Origin: an uncultured Bacteroidota bacterium
GTDB lineage: Bacteria; Bacteroidota; Bacteroidia; 2-12-FULL-35-15
Assembly (NCBI GenBank): GCA_903889605.1
Contig: CAISYK010000244.1
Location: forward strand, 1-10,062
Direction: 5' to 3'
DNA: 10,062 nt
Of this stretch, positions 1 to 7,944 are shown in pieces. Both the position numbers and the translations under genes were made by a program. Each line of letters opens with the position of its first letter. The stretch's first letter is position 1. The notes beneath the pieces are model-generated. The model saw nothing but the letters and a program-made list of their open reading frames with translations. It made no database searches and was not told where the DNA came from.

Positions 1-2136
1 ATAACACTTCAAGTGGAAGGGATGGATTGTACAACTTGTGCATTAGGCATCACCAAAAATCTTCAAAAAAGAGGATTAGAAAATGTTTACGTTGATTTTG
101 CATCCGGCGAGGCTAATTTTTTGCTGGAGGATAAAAGTAAACTGCCCTCAATTATACAAAGTATCAATGATTTAGGCTATAAAGTTGTTGATAGTAAATA
201 TAGGGAGGAAAATGAAGGTAAATTATCTGTGATCGAAAAGCGTTTTTATTTCACACTTCCTTTTACAGTCATTCTATTTTTCGGGCACATGCTGCTTCCG
301 CATGATTTTATTCTGAATCAGCCTTTTGCTCAGCTCATTATATGCTTACCGGTTTTTATTATCGGTATTGTCCAATTTGGGAAAAGTGCCTGGGGGTCAT
401 TAAAATCAGGTATCCCAAATATGGACGTGTTAATATTCATTGGTTCCTCATCAGCGTTTATATATAGTATTATAGGTATGTGGATGCACTATGGTACTCA
501 TGAGGTGCACAATTATTTATTTTTTGAAACAGCGGCCACCATTATTTCCCTCGTACTGCTTGGTAATGTATTTGAGCACCGGTCTGTTAAACAAACTACA
601 ACTGCACTTCGTGAACTAAGCGCGATACAAGTTACCAAAGCGAAAATGATCAGTTTGCAGATGGGCAAAGAAGTAATTACAGAGGTTGATTACAAAAATA
701 TTCATACAGGTGCACTGCTGCAGGTAAATACCGGTGATAAGATTCCTGTTGACGGTGAAATCATTTCGGGCGATGCAAGTATTGATGAATCTATGATAAC
801 TGGTGAAAGCATCCCGGTTGAAAAAGCCATTGGTAATAAAGTTATAGGCGGGACAATTGCTGTCAGCGGAAGCCTGCGTATGCGTGCCGAAAAAGTAGGT
901 GATGAAACACTTCTTGCAAAAATAATTGATCTCGTAAAAAAAGCCCAGCAAGCAAAGCCGAATATTCAGAAGCTGGGTGATAAAATAAGCGCCGTATTTG
1001 TTCCTGTTGTACTGGGGATTTCTATCGTTACATTTTGTGTCAATTATTTTTTTGTTGATTTTGCTGCCGGCATCGATCCGCTTCAGGAGGCTATAATGCG
1101 CAGTATAGCAGTTCTCGTAATATCATGTCCCTGCGCTATGGGACTTGCCACGCCCACAGCCGTTATGGTTGGTATCGGAAGAGCTGCAAAAAAAGGAATA
1201 TTAATTAAAGGGGGAAGCACGTTAGAAGAATTTGCTAAAATCAAAAATATTGTATTTGATAAAACCGGAACACTTACAACAGGTGATTTTAAAATTAAAA
1301 ATATCCAATCTTTTGATGGTGTCAGTGAAGCAGAAATAAAGTGTATTTTATTTGTGCTTGAACAGCATTCCTCGCACCCTATAGCAAAATCAATTGTTAC
1401 GGAGCTTAAAGGGACTGATGCCGGGAATACTTTTATAAATATCAAAGAAGAAAAAGGTTTGGGTATTACCGCTGACGATAACCAAAACAACAGTTATAAA
1501 GTTGGTTCATATAAAATTGCTGCACATCTTACCAAAGATGATACACACAATATTTATGTTTTGAAAAATAATATTTTGATTGGTTCTATTGATATTGAAG
1601 ATGCCGTAAAAATGAATGCTTCGGAAACGCTTCTTGATCTTCAAAAACAAGGTATTAATACAATTATGCTTAGCGGTGATAACCGGAAAAAATGTGAAGA
1701 ACTTGGACAAAAAATCAATATAAGTAGGGTGTACAGCGAACAGTCACCAATACAGAAATTAGAACTGATTGAACAGCTTACAAAAGAGGCTCCCACAGCG
1801 ATGGTTGGTGATGGTATAAATGATGCGCCTGCATTAGCTAAAGCAACAGTTGGTATTTCATTAAGTAATGCAACTCAGGCTGCGATACAATCGGCACAGA
1901 TTATATTATTGAAAAACAATGATCTGTCAATGCTCACCGAAGCGCACCTGATAAGTAAACATACACTCATTACAATAAAACAGAATTTATTCTGGGCGTT
2001 TTTTTACAATATTGTCGCTATACCTATTGCCGCTTTAGGTATGCTGAGCCCTACGGTTGGCGCTTTGTCAATGGCTTTTTCTGACATAATAGTAATCGGA
2101 AATTCAATTCGGTTAAAAACTAAAAAACTGCGTTAA
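1..2136 (+). CDS. copA: Copper-translocating P1B-type ATPase (CopA-like), N-terminus cut by window edge
   Basis: This is an inner-membrane pump that exports Cu(I) using ATP. The frame is open from base 1 and already reads through the first strand of a heavy-metal-associated (HMA) domain, so the true start lies just outside the window; a GTG at 13 would remove that strand and is unlikely. Counting from base 1, there is one HMA domain (about 1-65) with GMDCTTC (C10, C13), then about six membrane segments between 78 and 395, including the metal-site CPC (376-378). The actuator loop has TGE (267-269). The catalytic DKTGTLT begins at D420, the nucleotide-domain HP is at 459-460 and GDGINDAP is at 603-610. 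The last two helices carry N-x6-YN-x4-P, the Cu(I)-ATPase signature of TM7, and MAFSD where the usual TM8 motif is MxxSS. CPC plus YN supports Cu(I) rather than Zn/Cd. Family membership is certain; metal specificity is inferred. The gene ends 6 bp before the next. Confidence 0.96.
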   Translation: MTLQVEGMDCTTCALGITKNLQKRGLENVYVDFASGEANFLLEDKSKLPSIIQSINDLGYKVVDSKYREENEGKLSVIEKRFYFTLPFTVILFFGHMLLPHDFILNQPFAQLIICLPVFIIGIVQFGKSAWGSLKSGIPNMDVLIFIGSSSAFIYSIIGMWMHYGTHEVHNYLFFETAATIISLVLLGNVFEHRSVKQTTTALRELSAIQVTKAKMISLQMGKEVITEVDYKNIHTGALLQVNTGDKIPVDGEIISGDASIDESMITGESIPVEKAIGNKVIGGTIAVSGSLRMRAEKVGDETLLAKIIDLVKKAQQAKPNIQKLGDKISAVFVPVVLGISIVTFCVNYFFVDFAAGIDPLQEAIMRSIAVLVISCPCAMGLATPTAVMVGIGRAAKKGILIKGGSTLEEFAKIKNIVFDKTGTLTTGDFKIKNIQSFDGVSEAEIKCILFVLEQHSSHPIAKSIVTELKGTDAGNTFINIKEEKGLGITADDNQNNSYKVGSYKIAAHLTKDDTHNIYVLKNNILIGSIDIEDAVKMNASETLLDLQKQGINTIMLSGDNRKKCEELGQKINISRVYSEQSPIQKLELIEQLTKEAPTAMVGDGINDAPALAKATVGISLSNATQAAIQSAQIILLKNNDLSMLTEAHLISKHTLITIKQNLFWAFFYNIVAIPIAALGMLSPTVGALSMAFSDIIVIGNSIRLKTKKLR

Positions 2137-2142
2137 TTTTAT

Positions 2143-2907
2143 ATGAAAAAAATCGCAAAACAAATTATCGATAGATTAGGTTATAGAATAAGTAAAAAAG
2201 ATGAGTCTCTAGTACAAAATGGAATTCCAATAGATATTGTAGATCCCGAATTTATTAAGTTATTTAATAAATATCTTCCATATACATTTACATCAATAGA
2301 ACCGATGTATTCATTATACCTGTCGGTTAAATATATTATCAATAATAACATTACGGGAGATTTTGTGGAATGCGGTGTTTGGAAAGGCGGAAGCGCAATG
2401 CTGATAGCTAAGGTTTTATTTGATGAAGGTAAAACGGACCGAAAAATTTATTTATATGATACATTCGATGGTATGTCTGCACCAACAAATAAGGATGTTG
2501 ATTTTAGAGGCGATACAGCCGTTAAATTAATGGACAAATCAGACAAACTTGATGAAGAGTCAGTTTGGTGTTACAGTTCTATTGATGAGGTAAAAGAAAA
2601 TCTATATTCAACAAATTACCCAAAGGAAAATTTAATTTTTATAAAAGGAAAAGTTGAAGATACTATTCCATTTACTATTCCGAATAAAATTAGTTTATTG
2701 CGTCTTGATACAGATTGGTATGAATCAACTTACCATGAACTTATTCATTTATACCCTTTACTTTCCAAAAATGGAGTGTTAGTTATTGATGATTATGGAC
2801 ACTGGAAAGGTTCGCGGGAGGCTACTGATAATTATTTCAGGGAAAATAATATTCACATGCTGTTAAACAGATTAGATTATTCTGTCAGAGTCGGAATTAA
2901 AAACTAA
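2143..2907 (+). CDS. TylF/MycF/NovP-family O-methyltransferase (probable sugar O-methyltransferase)
   Basis: The 254-aa product matches the usual length of the TylF (macrocin O-methyltransferase) family, SAM- and Mg-dependent enzymes that methylate sugar hydroxyls. The SAM-binding segment VECGVWKGGS lies at 75-84, followed by YDTFDGM (105-111), which closes the nucleotide pocket. The acidic metal and catalytic region is LRLDTDWYEST (186-196, D189 and D191) with IDDYGHWKGSR (215-225, D216 and D217). No signal peptide or membrane segment is visible, so it should be cytoplasmic. The copA stop is in the same frame 9 bases upstream, and the ATG at 2143 is the first possible start after it. No Shine-Dalgarno is present. 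The stop overlaps the ATG of the glycosyltransferase (TAATG), indicating translational coupling. My hand count gives about 31% G+C over 2161-2880, which looks lower than copA or asnB. The acceptor is unknown; a glycan sugar is inferred from neighbours. Confidence 0.88.
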   Translation: MKKIAKQIIDRLGYRISKKDESLVQNGIPIDIVDPEFIKLFNKYLPYTFTSIEPMYSLYLSVKYIINNNITGDFVECGVWKGGSAMLIAKVLFDEGKTDRKIYLYDTFDGMSAPTNKDVDFRGDTAVKLMDKSDKLDEESVWCYSSIDEVKENLYSTNYPKENLIFIKGKVEDTIPFTIPNKISLLRLDTDWYESTYHELIHLYPLLSKNGVLVIDDYGHWKGSREATDNYFRENNIHMLLNRLDYSVRVGIKN

Positions 2908-4091
2908 TGACTATTAAACGGTTAAATATTTTATTCCTCTCCAGTTGGTATCCCAGCAGGGTTTTACCCGAACTTGGCAATTTTGTTCAAAGACATGCCG
3001 AAGCTGCGGCCTTATATTCAAATGTTGCGGCACTTTTTGTTTGTTCTGACCGCAGCTGTAAACAAAAAATAGAAATTACTGAAAGTATTATTAACAATGT
3101 ATTTACAGTAAATGTGTATTACAAAAAAGTTGAGCACTCTTTCCCTATTATTTCACAATTTCAAAAGGCCGCCCGTTTTATACATGGACATATAGCAGGA
3201 CTTAAAGCGGTCAATAAAAAATTCGAAAAAATCGACTTAGTTCACCACAACGTATTATATCCAGCCGGAATAATAGCCTGGTATTTAAAAGTTTTTAAAA
3301 ATATTCCATATATCACCACCGAACACTGGACCGGTTATTTGCCTGCTGACGGCAGTTATAAAGGTTTTTTTAGAAAATTAATTACAAAAAATATTGCCTG
3401 TAATTCGGATTGTTTAGCTCCCGTTTCGCTGGATTTGCAGAAGGCCATGGAAAGCCACGGCTTGAAATCCAATTATTTAATTGTTCCTAATGTTGTGGAT
3501 ATAAAATTATTTCACCCTCAGCAGAATAAAATCGCTAACTCCAAAACACGCATTATTCATATCTCAACGCTTGACGATGAGCAAAAAAATATTTCCGGGA
3601 TATTGAGGGTAATAAAAAAACTTACTGAAAAAAATGCTGGATTTGAACTGCATATCATAAGCGATAATCCTGATTCAAGTGCGCTGGAACAGCTTGCTGC
3701 TGAACTAGGACTTCTTAATAAGCAGGTGTTTTTTTTAGGATTGAAACTGAAGGAAGAGCTTGCTGCAATATTACGGCAAGCTGACTTTTTTGTTCTTTTC
3801 AGCAATTATGAAAATCTGCCATGCGTATTGATTGAGTCTATTGCAAGCGGAATTCCTGTTATAGTAACAAGGGTAGGAGGGATGCCGGAACGCATTTCAG
3901 ATAAACTGGGAATTATTGTTGAGCCTAAAGATGAGGCTGGATTGGCAACTGCTATGGAATGGATGCTCAGCAATTATGCAGCCTACGATACCGCTTATTT
4001 GCGTGATTATGCAGAAGAACATTTCAGTAATGAAAAAATCGGACAGCAGTTTCATAGAATTTATTTGGAGATTTTAAACAATAAAAATTAA
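2907..4091 (+). CDS. Glycosyltransferase family 4 (GT-B fold)
   Basis: This 394-aa protein has the layout of GT4 retaining glycosyltransferases, which move a sugar from a nucleotide donor onto a growing glycan at the cytoplasmic face of the membrane. The N-terminal acceptor-side Rossmann domain begins FLSSWYPSR (10-18) and carries GNFVQRHAEA (24-33), a pattern common in GT4 enzymes, then TEHW (138-141). The C-terminal donor-side domain starts near residue 205 and has the E-x7-E motif ENLPCVLIE (E302, E310), followed by SGIPVIVTRVGGMPE, which in the family contacts the donor phosphates and sugar. No membrane helix is evident. The ATG shares its A with the upstream stop, so translation is probably coupled to the methyltransferase. 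The amidotransferase follows after 28 bp. Donor, acceptor and linkage cannot be read from the sequence. Confidence 0.92.
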   Translation: MTIKRLNILFLSSWYPSRVLPELGNFVQRHAEAAALYSNVAALFVCSDRSCKQKIEITESIINNVFTVNVYYKKVEHSFPIISQFQKAARFIHGHIAGLKAVNKKFEKIDLVHHNVLYPAGIIAWYLKVFKNIPYITTEHWTGYLPADGSYKGFFRKLITKNIACNSDCLAPVSLDLQKAMESHGLKSNYLIVPNVVDIKLFHPQQNKIANSKTRIIHISTLDDEQKNISGILRVIKKLTEKNAGFELHIISDNPDSSALEQLAAELGLLNKQVFFLGLKLKEELAAILRQADFFVLFSNYENLPCVLIESIASGIPVIVTRVGGMPERISDKLGIIVEPKDEAGLATAMEWMLSNYAAYDTAYLRDYAEEHFSNEKIGQQFHRIYLEILNNKN

Positions 4092-4132
4092 TGTTATATG
4101 TTGATATAGCTGCAAAATTATGTGCGGAATAG
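4091..4132 (+). other. Possible 13-codon minicistron bridging the glycosyltransferase and asnB
   Basis: An ATG overlaps the stop codon of the glycosyltransferase (TAATG) and opens a 13-codon frame, MLYVDIAAKLCAE, whose TAG at 4130-4132 lies just inside the asnB coding region in a different frame. The geometry would let ribosomes finishing the upstream gene re-initiate and be delivered to the asnB start. It may equally be a chance ORF; no codon or conservation evidence is available. Confidence 0.2.
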
Positions 4133-6123
4133 CAGGAATCATAAAGCTGAGTAATACTCCCATTCATTTGCCGGAAAGCATTCGGCTGATGACTAATACT
4201 ATGAGCCATCGCGGTCCTGATGACGAAGGTTTTATGCTCTGTACAGATGATGAATTAATTACTGCGGGAAGCGATATTACCCCCAAAGATTCATGGACAG
4301 CAGGTTATAGATATAGTCCCCAAAAAAACATTTCAGATATAAATGAGAATTTTTCAATTGCTTTTGGCCATCGGAGATTATCTATCATTGATCTTTCTCC
4401 TGCAGGTCACCAGCCAATGTCCACTGTAAATGGAGATTTGTGGATTACCTTCAACGGCGAGCTTTATAATTATCTTGAATTGAAGGAAGAACTAAAAATA
4501 AAAGGTCATATTTTTATCACTAACACCGATACCGAAGTTATTTTAAATGCATATTTGGAATGGGGGAGGGACTGCCTGACACGTTTTAACGGCATGTGGG
4601 CTTTTGTGATTTATGATAAAAATAAAAATGAGCTGTTCGGAGCCCGCGACCGCTTCGGAGTAAAACCTTTTTATTATTATCGTGATGCCGATGTGCTTGC
4701 GTTTGCTTCAGAGCAGAAGGCATTGGTGAAACTGCCCTTTATAAAAACAGGAATTAATCCTATAGCTGTATTTGATTTTTTTGTTAAAAATGAGATTGAA
4801 CTTCAGGAAGAAGGGATGTTCCAAAATATTATTGAACTTTTTCCATCGCATGCATTCAGCTTCAATATTCGGAATAATGAATGGCATTCATGGAAATATT
4901 ACTCTCTTAAATTCAACGAATCAAATGAAGTTTTTGATCCTTTAAAACTTCCTGATTTAATAGAACATACACGGCAATTATTGGTAAATGCAGTTGCGCT
5001 TCGATTGCGTTCCGACGTTCCTGTTGGTTCATGCCTTAGCGGGGGAATTGATAGTTCTGCCATTGTAGGCATCACTAATCACTTGCTTTCGCAGAATCCA
5101 GGTATTAATATTGGGAGCAGTCTGAAACTTTTTACAGCTTCTTTTAAAGATCCAAAAGTTGATGAAAGTCAGTGGGCCAAATTAATGGTTGACCAAACAG
5201 GAGTCCAGTGGCATCAGTCTTTTCCAACATCATCCGAATTATTGAACGACCTCGAAAATTTAATTTATTCACAGGATGTACCCATCTGGTCAACGAGTAC
5301 TTATGCTCAGTACAGAGTGATGCAGTCTGCTAAAGAAAATGGAATTAAGGTGGTACTTGACGGACAGGGCGGGGACGAGCTGTTTGCAGGTTATGAACAT
5401 CATTATCCATATCACTGGAGGGAGTTGATTAAAAATTTAAAAATTGCCGAAGCTCTGAAAGAGATAAAAAGCAGGGGTTCTTTATTTAACATTACTGGTT
5501 CAATATTTAAAAATAGTATGAAAAACACCGGAATAAAGCAGCTTCCGGCATCGCTGCAAATGCAGCTTAACCTTTTTTATTTTAAAGATTTACATTACCT
5601 CAATTCTGATTTCCTTAGTGCAAATCAGTCTCAGCTCAATAACAGCAAAGTAAACAAAATTGATTCACTTAACGGGATGCTGGCTTCCGAGTTTAATAAC
5701 ACTCGTTTAAAAACGTATTTGAAATGCGAAGACCGTTGTTCTATGTGGCATTCCGTAGAATCACGCACGCCTTTTGCCGATGATATTAATTTGATTGAAT
5801 ATGGATTTCAGATTCCAGGAGCCTATAAAATTCACAACGGCATTACTAAATTTATTTTAAGAGAATCTGCGCAAAACTATATTCCTGCTGCAATAAAAAA
5901 CAGGAAGGATAAAATGGGCTATTCAATACCGCACAATAAGTGGGTCACTGAAATGAAGGATAAACTTCAGCCTATATTTGATGACAGTTTAAAGGATTTT
6001 ATTAATGTAAAATCGCTTCAAAAAGATTATCAGCAATTGTTTGATCTTAGTAATCAACCTGAAAACAGCCGTATTTTTAAATTTATTAGTTTTGCAATAT
6101 GGAAAAAACAATTCAAACTTTAA
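4120..6123 (+). CDS. asnB: Asparagine synthetase (glutamine-hydrolysing)-like amidotransferase of a glycan cluster
   Basis: The 667-aa protein has the two AsnB domains. The N-terminal class-II glutaminase begins MCGIAG, so Cys2 is the nucleophile exposed after Met removal and fixes the start; an in-frame TGA lies 18 bases upstream. Further glutaminase residues are HRGPDDEG (30-37), HRRLSI (84-89), FNGELYN (111-117) and TDTE (136-139). The synthetase domain has the PP-loop SGGIDSS (307-313) for ATP/aspartate adenylation, a later DGQGGDELFAGY, and near the C-terminus CEDRCSMWHSVESRTPFAD. Family knowledge: ammonia from glutamine is tunnelled to a carboxylate activated by ATP. An extra segment of about 35 residues (about 44-78) separates HRGPDDEG from the HRRL strand compared with E. 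coli AsnB, and the protein is about 110 residues longer overall. Similar long AsnB proteins occur in polysaccharide clusters, where sugar-acid amidation is one proposed role. Here the product, free asparagine or an amidated sugar, is undecided. Confidence 0.9.
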   Translation: MCGIAGIIKLSNTPIHLPESIRLMTNTMSHRGPDDEGFMLCTDDELITAGSDITPKDSWTAGYRYSPQKNISDINENFSIAFGHRRLSIIDLSPAGHQPMSTVNGDLWITFNGELYNYLELKEELKIKGHIFITNTDTEVILNAYLEWGRDCLTRFNGMWAFVIYDKNKNELFGARDRFGVKPFYYYRDADVLAFASEQKALVKLPFIKTGINPIAVFDFFVKNEIELQEEGMFQNIIELFPSHAFSFNIRNNEWHSWKYYSLKFNESNEVFDPLKLPDLIEHTRQLLVNAVALRLRSDVPVGSCLSGGIDSSAIVGITNHLLSQNPGINIGSSLKLFTASFKDPKVDESQWAKLMVDQTGVQWHQSFPTSSELLNDLENLIYSQDVPIWSTSTYAQYRVMQSAKENGIKVVLDGQGGDELFAGYEHHYPYHWRELIKNLKIAEALKEIKSRGSLFNITGSIFKNSMKNTGIKQLPASLQMQLNLFYFKDLHYLNSDFLSANQSQLNNSKVNKIDSLNGMLASEFNNTRLKTYLKCEDRCSMWHSVESRTPFADDINLIEYGFQIPGAYKIHNGITKFILRESAQNYIPAAIKNRKDKMGYSIPHNKWVTEMKDKLQPIFDDSLKDFINVKSLQKDYQQLFDLSNQPENSRIFKFISFAIWKKQFKL

Positions 6124-6260
6124 ATGCAGGAAAAGCTCATCAAAAACGAATATTTATAGACCTACTATAATGATTAGCCGCAAGTGAAAAATATTCATCC
6201 CGTTATTAGTAAACAATGTATCCCATTTATAAAAGGATAATTAAGCGATAATCATCATTT
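6124..6260 (+). other. 137-bp spacer between asnB and the flippase
   Basis: I see no gene, strong hairpin or TAnnTTTG promoter here. The only forward ORF directly after the asnB stop is 11 codons (ATG at 6124). The spacer is long compared with the other junctions in this block and could be a remnant of a lost gene or hold an unrecognised regulatory element. Confidence 0.4.
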
Positions 6261-7532
6261 ATGTATAAAAAAGTAGCTTCTACGTTTGGTATAAAAGTTA
6301 TAATTGCCATTTTAAATCTGGCGATTGTAATTATATTATCCCGATCAATCGGAGCTGCCGGAAAAGGTGATGCCAGCCTTATATTAACCAGTATTGCTAT
6401 GATGCTGTTATTCTGCAATATGATTGGAGGATCATCATTGGTTTATTTTGTCCCCCGTTACAATATATTTCAACTTTTTTTACTAAGCAATTTATGGTCA
6501 ATTATTGTAGCCATAGCTGCATTTGCAGCACTTAAGTTTTTTACGGTAATTCCTGAAATATTTGTCACCCCTATCATAATACTAACTCTTATTAATTCAT
6601 TTTTAGCCACCAATCTCACCATTCTTTTAGGTAAAGAAAAAATTATGAGCAATAATTATATTTCTTTGCTTCAAACAGTAATTAACCTGGTTGTGCTGCT
6701 CCTCCTGACCAAAAGTTTTCATCAGGCTGACATTTATTCATATATCAATTCATTATATGCTGCAATGGGAATATGTTTATTGGTTAGTACGATTCTAATA
6801 TGGCCTTATTTAAAAGACATTTCATTTCAGGGAAGCAAAAAGCTATTGTATCACCTTGCAAAGCTTGGAATGTCAAACCAAGCCGGACATATTATGCAGT
6901 TTATGAGTTTAAGGGTTAGTTATTACGTTCTGGCAGGTTATTCAGGAGCTGCTATTTTAGGGGTGTATTCAAATGGTGTATCATTAATAGAATCATTATT
7001 ATTGATCAGCAATAGTTTCGCTACAGTTCTGTATCCTAAAATCGCCAACACCACTGATATTAAATTTGCTCAGAAACTTACGCTCCAAATGACTAAAATC
7101 AGTATAATCCTGTGTTTAACTGCTCTTATTCCTTTATTATTACTGCCTTCAGAATTTTGGATATGGTTGTTCGGAAATGAATTTAAAGATGTAAAACAGG
7201 TAATAATATTGCTGTCTCCGGGTATTATTTTTTGTAATGCCGCAGTAATTATAGGGCATTATTTTTCGGGAACAGGCAGATACAATGTTAATACTATTGC
7301 TAATTTTATTGGATTGATTATTACATTGGCATCAATTCTTTTTGTTATCCCGGCATATGGAATATTTGAAGCAGGGCTGATTTCTACCTTATCCTATCTT
7401 GGTGTCACCATATTTGTGATGATTTATTTTGCAAAAGAAGCACAAATTAAAGTACATCAATTGCTTCCTTCAGTTTCTGATTTTCTTTGGTTAAAATCTC
7501 AGGCAAAAATATTTTTGAAAGATTCAAAATAA
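6261..7532 (+). CDS. Wzx-like polysaccharide flippase (MOP superfamily)
   Basis: This 423-aa protein is almost entirely hydrophobic, with about 12 predicted membrane segments (for example about 10-30, 38-58, 77-98, 130-150, 160-180, 275-297, 312-335, 345-365 and 372-392). The N-terminus has the SRSIGAAGKGDASL pattern (about 28-41) typical of O-antigen/polysaccharide flippases, in which an R-x-[IL]-G-x-x-G-x-G turn follows the first helix. Such proteins move lipid-linked oligosaccharides across the inner membrane. The ATG at 6261 is the first available after an in-frame TAA at 6249-6251. No Shine-Dalgarno is visible. It is separated from asnB by 137 bp, so it may be read through from that operon or from an unseen promoter. 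Sequence divergence in this family means substrate and exact subfamily cannot be assigned; a MATE-type transporter is less likely given the cluster context. Confidence 0.85.
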   Translation: MYKKVASTFGIKVIIAILNLAIVIILSRSIGAAGKGDASLILTSIAMMLLFCNMIGGSSLVYFVPRYNIFQLFLLSNLWSIIVAIAAFAALKFFTVIPEIFVTPIIILTLINSFLATNLTILLGKEKIMSNNYISLLQTVINLVVLLLLTKSFHQADIYSYINSLYAAMGICLLVSTILIWPYLKDISFQGSKKLLYHLAKLGMSNQAGHIMQFMSLRVSYYVLAGYSGAAILGVYSNGVSLIESLLLISNSFATVLYPKIANTTDIKFAQKLTLQMTKISIILCLTALIPLLLLPSEFWIWLFGNEFKDVKQVIILLSPGIIFCNAAVIIGHYFSGTGRYNVNTIANFIGLIITLASILFVIPAYGIFEAGLISTLSYLGVTIFVMIYFAKEAQIKVHQLLPSVSDFLWLKSQAKIFLKDSK

Positions 7533-7944
7533 ACTTTATTGCCTTTTCTGCTCCTATGCTGAAATTTTATTTCGCGAACAAAAAACAAGCATGATAAACT
7601 ATATTATCAATCTGATAATTGTTAGGAAAAGTTATGCCTAATCTTGAAAATGGGGTTTGTTATAAAATATTCAGATATTCAGCGCGTATCAAATATCATA
7701 TTCAATTTATTCCCGTCAATCTATAAAATATGGTACAAAAAGTAGTAATTCATCCCTTATAAATATTTCACATTCAGCATAAAATGCTTGCCAGCCATAT
7801 ATGAGCATGCAAACAACCTGCATTTATGAACAAATTTGATAAACTGTAAAAACTTTTAAATTGTTTAATATTTTCACTCAATCGGTTTTATTACATTTGT
7901 CAGCATTAAAAAATTAGTGCGCGGTTAATCTAAAAATAATAAAC
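7533..7944 (+). other. AT-rich 412-bp intergenic region, no convincing gene
   Basis: It separates the flippase from the secreted-protein gene. The longest forward frame I checked is 30 codons (7634-7726) without a recognisable product. Two weak inverted repeats are present: ATTATC/GATAAT around a 5-base loop (7603-7619), and AGCAT/ATGCT around AAA (about 7777-7789). Neither is followed by a clear U-tract, so no confident terminator for the flippase is seen. The right end carries the promoter of the next gene. Confidence 0.6.
7892..7899 (+). promoter_or_regulatory. Bacteroidetes-type -7 element (TACATTTG)
   Basis: The octamer fits the TAnnTTTG consensus of the main Bacteroidetes sigma factor in all six defined positions. 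It lies 45 bp before the ATG at 7945, giving an expected start of transcription near 7905 and a leader of about 40 nt that is A-rich just before the start codon, as is common for well-translated Bacteroidetes genes. A good -33 TTTG/TTG at the expected spacing is not clear; only a T-rich tract at about 7871-7874 is near, so the upstream element is weak or atypical. Confidence 0.6.

Noticed and set aside
13..24. GTG at 13 as the start of copA
   Set aside because: The four codons before it (ITLQ) already form the first strand of the HMA domain and the frame is open to base 1, so the gene most likely begins outside the window.
1083..1490. Minus-strand ORF of 135 codons
   Set aside because: It lies antisense to the conserved P-domain of CopA, has no recognisable motif, and is explained as a shadow of that gene. 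The same holds for the other minus-strand frames at 616-951, 1507-1710, 3557-3805, 4024-4209, 6227-6418, 6470-6652, 8484-8774 and 8862-9050.
2134..2141. TAATTTTA at the copA stop as a promoter for the methyltransferase
   Set aside because: It misses the final G of TAnnTTTG and lies right at the ATG, leaving no room for a transcription start upstream of the start codon.
7603..7619. ATTATC/GATAAT hairpin as flippase terminator
   Set aside because: The stem is only 6 bp and AT-rich with no following U-tract, so it is too weak to call a terminator.
7634..7726. 30-codon forward ORF in the spacer
   Set aside because: It is short, has no leader signal or recognisable domain, and its length is expected by chance in AT-rich sequence.
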